A DNA stretch of 62,830 nt, from contig JAFXVR010000062.1 of assembly GCA_017534885.1 (NCBI GenBank), positions 1 through 62,830 on the forward strand, written 5' to 3'. The notes under the pieces were generated by a model. It was not told the origin of the DNA and did no database searches. It was given only the letters and a program-made list of their open reading frames with translations. This DNA comes from Clostridia bacterium (GTDB lineage: Bacteria > Bacillota > Clostridia > Christensenellales > Aristaeellaceae). Below are positions 60,631 to 62,830 of this stretch, piece by piece (the stretch's first letter is position 1; the number at the start of each line of letters is the position of its first letter). The translations under genes and the position numbers were made by a program.

Positions 60631-60658
60631 GGTATGCGATTTTGCGTCAGGGCATCTT

Positions 60659-62176
60659 TCAGCCCTCCATGTCCACCTCAAAGGGCAGGAGGGAGAGCAC
60701 GTCCCGCTCGGGATCGATGCCGGGATAGATTTCCATCACGCGCAGGCCCCTGGGGGTCAGCTCAAACACGCAGCGCTCGGTGACATACAGCACCCGCTGG
60801 CCGTTCTCGATGGCGCGGCGGGCGGAGAAGCTGATGCTCCGCACCTTGGAGACCAGCTTGGGGATGTCGCCGTTGCGCTTCACGGTGATGATGCCGCCTT
60901 TGCGCTCCACCTCCAGGCCGACGGTGTTGAAGGTGAAGCAGAAGACCACGGTGGGCGTCTTGGCGGTGATGTTGGCAAAGCCGCCGATGCCCGCGTAGGC
61001 GCCGGGCCCCCGGTGGGCGTTGACATTGCCCCAGCGGTCCACCTCCAGCGCGCCCATAAAACAGATGTTGAGGCCGCCATTGTCGTACAGGTCAAACTGG
61101 TTGGACATATCGTACACGGAGGCCGCGCCGATCATGGCGCCGAAGACCGTGCCGGAAGCCGGGAAGCCGCCCACGCCGCCGGACTCGACGGTCAGGGTGA
61201 TGTGATCCAGCATGCCGTTTTTGCGGGCGTAGTGGGAGATGGTTTCCGGGATGCCGATGCCGATGTTGACGATGTCGTCCACCCGGAGCTCCCGGGCGGC
61301 CCGCCGGCCGATGATCCGCGCCGCAACGCTCGTCTTGCGGGACATGGAGGAGACCTCGTCCACCCGGTCCGTCCAGGCGGGCCACTCCTCGTAGGGCACT
61401 TCAAAGGAACCGGTCAGGGCGGTGAAGGCCTCATCCCGCCAGCCGGGCTCCTCCACCACGATGGCGTCCACCAGGCAGCCCGGGATAATGGCGTTGCGGG
61501 GACGGGAGGGCATGTCCACCAGCCGGTCCACCTGCACGATCACGATGCCGCCGTTGGCCTTGGCTGCCTGGCAGATGGAAAGCGCGTCACCGGACATGTA
61601 CATGTCGTCGAAGGAGATATTGCCCCGGCGGTCGGCCGCGGTGCCCTTGATCAGCGCCACGGTGATCTTCGGCAGCTTGTAATACAGGAACTCTTCCCCG
61701 TCCACCTCCAGCAGCTTGATGAGGGAGGTGTCCTTTGAGATGCGGTTGATGCCGGGGCCTTCCCGGCGGGGATCGACAAAAATGTCCAGGCCCACCTTGC
61801 TCAGCGCGCCCGGCAGGCCGCCCGCCTGGGCCCGGATGGCGTGGGAGATGCAGCCCAGCGGCAGGTTGTAGGCCTCAAAACGGTCTTCCAGAATGATCTT
61901 CTTGGTGCTGAGCATGGCGCCGAAATGGCCGCAGATCAGCTTGTCCACCGCGCCGTCCCGGATATAGCCCTCCGCGTTGCGGTTCTCATCCCACACGCCG
62001 AAGCCGGCGCTGGAAATCATGGTCAGGTGGGCGGGGGAGCCGGTGGCGCTGTACCTGCGGTAGATGGCCTCGTGCAGCTCCACGGGATTCTCGATGCCCA
62101 CAAAGGAATTCACGCAGATGCAGGCGCTGTCCGGGATCAGCCCCACCGCCTGGTCTGCCGTCATGATCTGATACAT
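60659..62176 (-). CDS. Acyl-CoA:acetate/propionate CoA-transferase, alpha and beta domains fused (class I)
   Basis: A 505-residue class I CoA-transferase in which both halves are on one chain, like YdiF-type enzymes and propionate CoA-transferase. The catalytic glutamate is Glu331 in VESGGVGG, which forms the CoA thioester. The first half has AGFGVWDENRN and GHFGAML; the second half has NIGIGIP and GGFANIT. Substrate (acetate, propionate, butyrate or other short acid) is not determined by sequence. ATG 62176 has no strong ribosome site nearby (AAGCGA). It probably serves fermentation or acid salvage. Confidence 0.9.
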   Translation of the reverse strand: MYQIMTADQAVGLIPDSACICVNSFVGIENPVELHEAIYRRYSATGSPAHLTMISSAGFGVWDENRNAEGYIRDGAVDKLICGHFGAMLSTKKIILEDRFEAYNLPLGCISHAIRAQAGGLPGALSKVGLDIFVDPRREGPGINRISKDTSLIKLLEVDGEEFLYYKLPKITVALIKGTAADRRGNISFDDMYMSGDALSICQAAKANGGIVIVQVDRLVDMPSRPRNAIIPGCLVDAIVVEEPGWRDEAFTALTGSFEVPYEEWPAWTDRVDEVSSMSRKTSVAARIIGRRAARELRVDDIVNIGIGIPETISHYARKNGMLDHITLTVESGGVGGFPASGTVFGAMIGAASVYDMSNQFDLYDNGGLNICFMGALEVDRWGNVNAHRGPGAYAGIGGFANITAKTPTVVFCFTFNTVGLEVERKGGIITVKRNGDIPKLVSKVRSISFSARRAIENGQRVLYVTERCVFELTPRGLRVMEIYPGIDPERDVLSLLPFEVDMEG

Positions 62177-62232
62177 TCGTTCGCTTCACACTTTCCCGCG
62201 TGTTTCATGGACAGATGGCCATGAACTTCAAC

Positions 62233-62261
62233 AGTATACAACAGGAGCGGCTCCGCAACAA
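62233..62261 (-). promoter_or_regulatory. Promoter of the CoA-transferase gene
   Basis: On the minus strand, TTGTTG (62256-62261), 17-base spacer, TATACT (62233-62238). The untranslated leader is about 50 bases. Confidence 0.6.
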
Positions 62262-62336
62262 GAGAGGAGCTGTTTTTTCGGTGCATTCTTGCCGCCGCGG
62301 CGGCCGGGTGCTGTGCGCGGCGCTTTCAGGGCACGG

Positions 62337-62363
62337 AAAAAGCCCCCGTGATGTCCGGGAGCT
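62337..62363 (-). terminator. Terminator of rpmB
   Basis: On the minus strand AGCTCCCG (62356-62363) pairs with CGGGGGCT (62341-62348), followed by TTTTT. Confidence 0.8.
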
Positions 62364-62369
62364 CTTTCC

Positions 62370-62591
62370 TTACGCCTCAGCTTCAGCCGCATGGGTCTTG
62401 GGCAGCGCGCGCTGCACATTGCCGCTGCGCAGGCAGGCGGTGCAGACATTCATCCGCTTCGCAGCCCCGTTGACCATCACGCGGACGCTCTGCACATTGG
62501 GCGCCCAGGTGGTGTGGGTCTTGCGATTGGAATGGCTGACCAGGTTGCCGTTCAGCGTACCCTTGCCGCAGATCTCACAATACTTTCCCAT
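62370..62591 (-). CDS. rpmB: 50S ribosomal protein L28, zinc-type
   Basis: A 73-residue L28. The N-terminal MGKYCEICGKG and the later CTACLRSG give four cysteines for zinc. The core SHSNRKTHTTWAPNVQ is diagnostic. The C-terminal tail (about 10 residues, KTHAAEAEA) is longer than in many homologues. ATG 62591 follows AAGGAGGAG. It has its own promoter and terminator. Confidence 0.96.
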   Translation of the reverse strand: MGKYCEICGKGTLNGNLVSHSNRKTHTTWAPNVQSVRVMVNGAAKRMNVCTACLRSGNVQRALPKTHAAEAEA

Positions 62592-62635
62592 GAAATCTCC
62601 TCCTTGCTGGAGTCAAGGCACATCAAAGCCTGCTT

Positions 62636-62664
62636 ATTCTAACACGAGTCGAAGGAAAATGCAA
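62636..62664 (-). promoter_or_regulatory. Promoter of rpmB
   Basis: On the minus strand, TTGCAT (62659-62664), 17-base spacer, TAGAAT (62636-62641) with TGT before it; identical hexamers to the rpmE promoter. Confidence 0.75.
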
Positions 62665-62750
62665 GGCCTTTTTTGCGGAATCTTCGGACTTTGCAAATTG
62701 CAAGTTTAATTGACGCAGGTCATACAGGGATGCGAAGGGGCAGTACTGGG

Positions 62751-62807
62751 GATTTGGTTCAGCCATGAAGGAGGGGCGTAGCCCCGACGGAATGGCTGAA
62801 CCAAATC
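62751..62807. repeat. Long interrupted inverted repeat (REP-like) at right edge
   Basis: Perfect 16-bp arms, GATTTGGTTCAGCCAT (62751-62766) and its complement (62792-62807), enclose a 25-base centre that holds a second hairpin, GGGGC-GTA-GCCCC (62773-62785). There is no T-run and no gene within it. This nested palindrome resembles dispersed REP elements, but only one full copy is visible in the window. Confidence 0.7.
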
Positions 62808-62830
62808 GCGCGCCAGGAACCCTCAGGCAG

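Overview
The window reads as chromosome of a high-GC, spore-forming-lineage member of the Bacillota (class Clostridia). Supporting signs are a SigH gene in the conserved mrnC-rlmB-yacP-sigH order, WhiA and RapZ, a tryptophan-specific T-box leader, an ECF vitamin/amino-acid type transporter, zinc-type L31 and L28, sigma-A promoters (many with a TGn extended -10), and indolepyruvate:ferredoxin oxidoreductase. I would guess a gut or rumen anaerobe related to Christensenellales/Aristaeella, but that placement is an inference. I see no rRNA or tRNA genes, CRISPR arrays, transposases or phage genes; nearly all of the window is coding.

Layout. 1-3.2 kb: a secreted Ig-like (BIG2) surface protein and a small secreted protein. 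3.3-6.1 kb (minus): polysaccharide ABC exporter (permease with an unusual extracytoplasmic domain, ATPase) and rlmH. 6.25-12.2 kb (plus): one operon with a PucR-type regulator, S41 lipoprotein protease, mrnC, thyX, rlmB, NYN nuclease and sigH. 12.3-15.0 kb (minus): ECF sigma factor, membrane anti-sigma candidate and a secreted beta-lactamase-fold hydrolase, all overlapping. 15.1-16.7 kb (minus): isocitrate dehydrogenase and DUF1292. 16.8-20.8 kb (plus): a Rho homologue whose ATP site is destroyed, and an alpha/beta hydrolase fused to a membrane domain. 20.9-26.2 kb (minus): araD, then the translation block sua5-prfA-prmC-DUF1385-rpmE. 26.4-33.6 kb (plus): DUF362, murB, rapZ, whiA, then methyltransferase, RNA ligase, HD-polynucleotide kinase and a membrane HExxH protein. 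33.7-37.9 kb (minus): tgt, a pseudouridine synthase, an rRNA-type methyltransferase and a degenerate GH4 protein. 38.0-45.3 kb (minus): a tryptophan T-box operon carrying an ECF transporter (S, A1, A2, T), fused IorAB and PaaK. 45.4-51.1 kb (plus): THUMP methyltransferase; alr, folate cyclo-ligase, membrane protein, rsmD, coaD and a coiled-coil protein. 51.1-59.3 kb: maltodextrin/glycogen enzymes (GH13, glgP; minus) divergent from a CUT1-type sugar importer (plus). 59.4-62.6 kb: VanY-type carboxypeptidase, CoA-transferase and rpmB, then a long inverted repeat at the right edge.

The strongest leads are three. (1) The T-box operon joins tryptophan uptake to IorAB and PaaK, enzymes that together could rebuild tryptophan's indolepyruvate precursor from indoleacetate. 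Tryptophan-starvation control argues for that synthetic direction. (2) The Rho homologue keeps its RNA-binding fold but has lost the Walker A lysine, the catalytic glutamate and one arginine outright, with the arginine finger changed to lysine. (3) A compact methyltransferase - RNA ligase - HD-Pnk cassette looks like a complete RNA end-healing and sealing system embedded in the whiA operon. All calls come from reading the sequence and recalled family knowledge; no searches were run.
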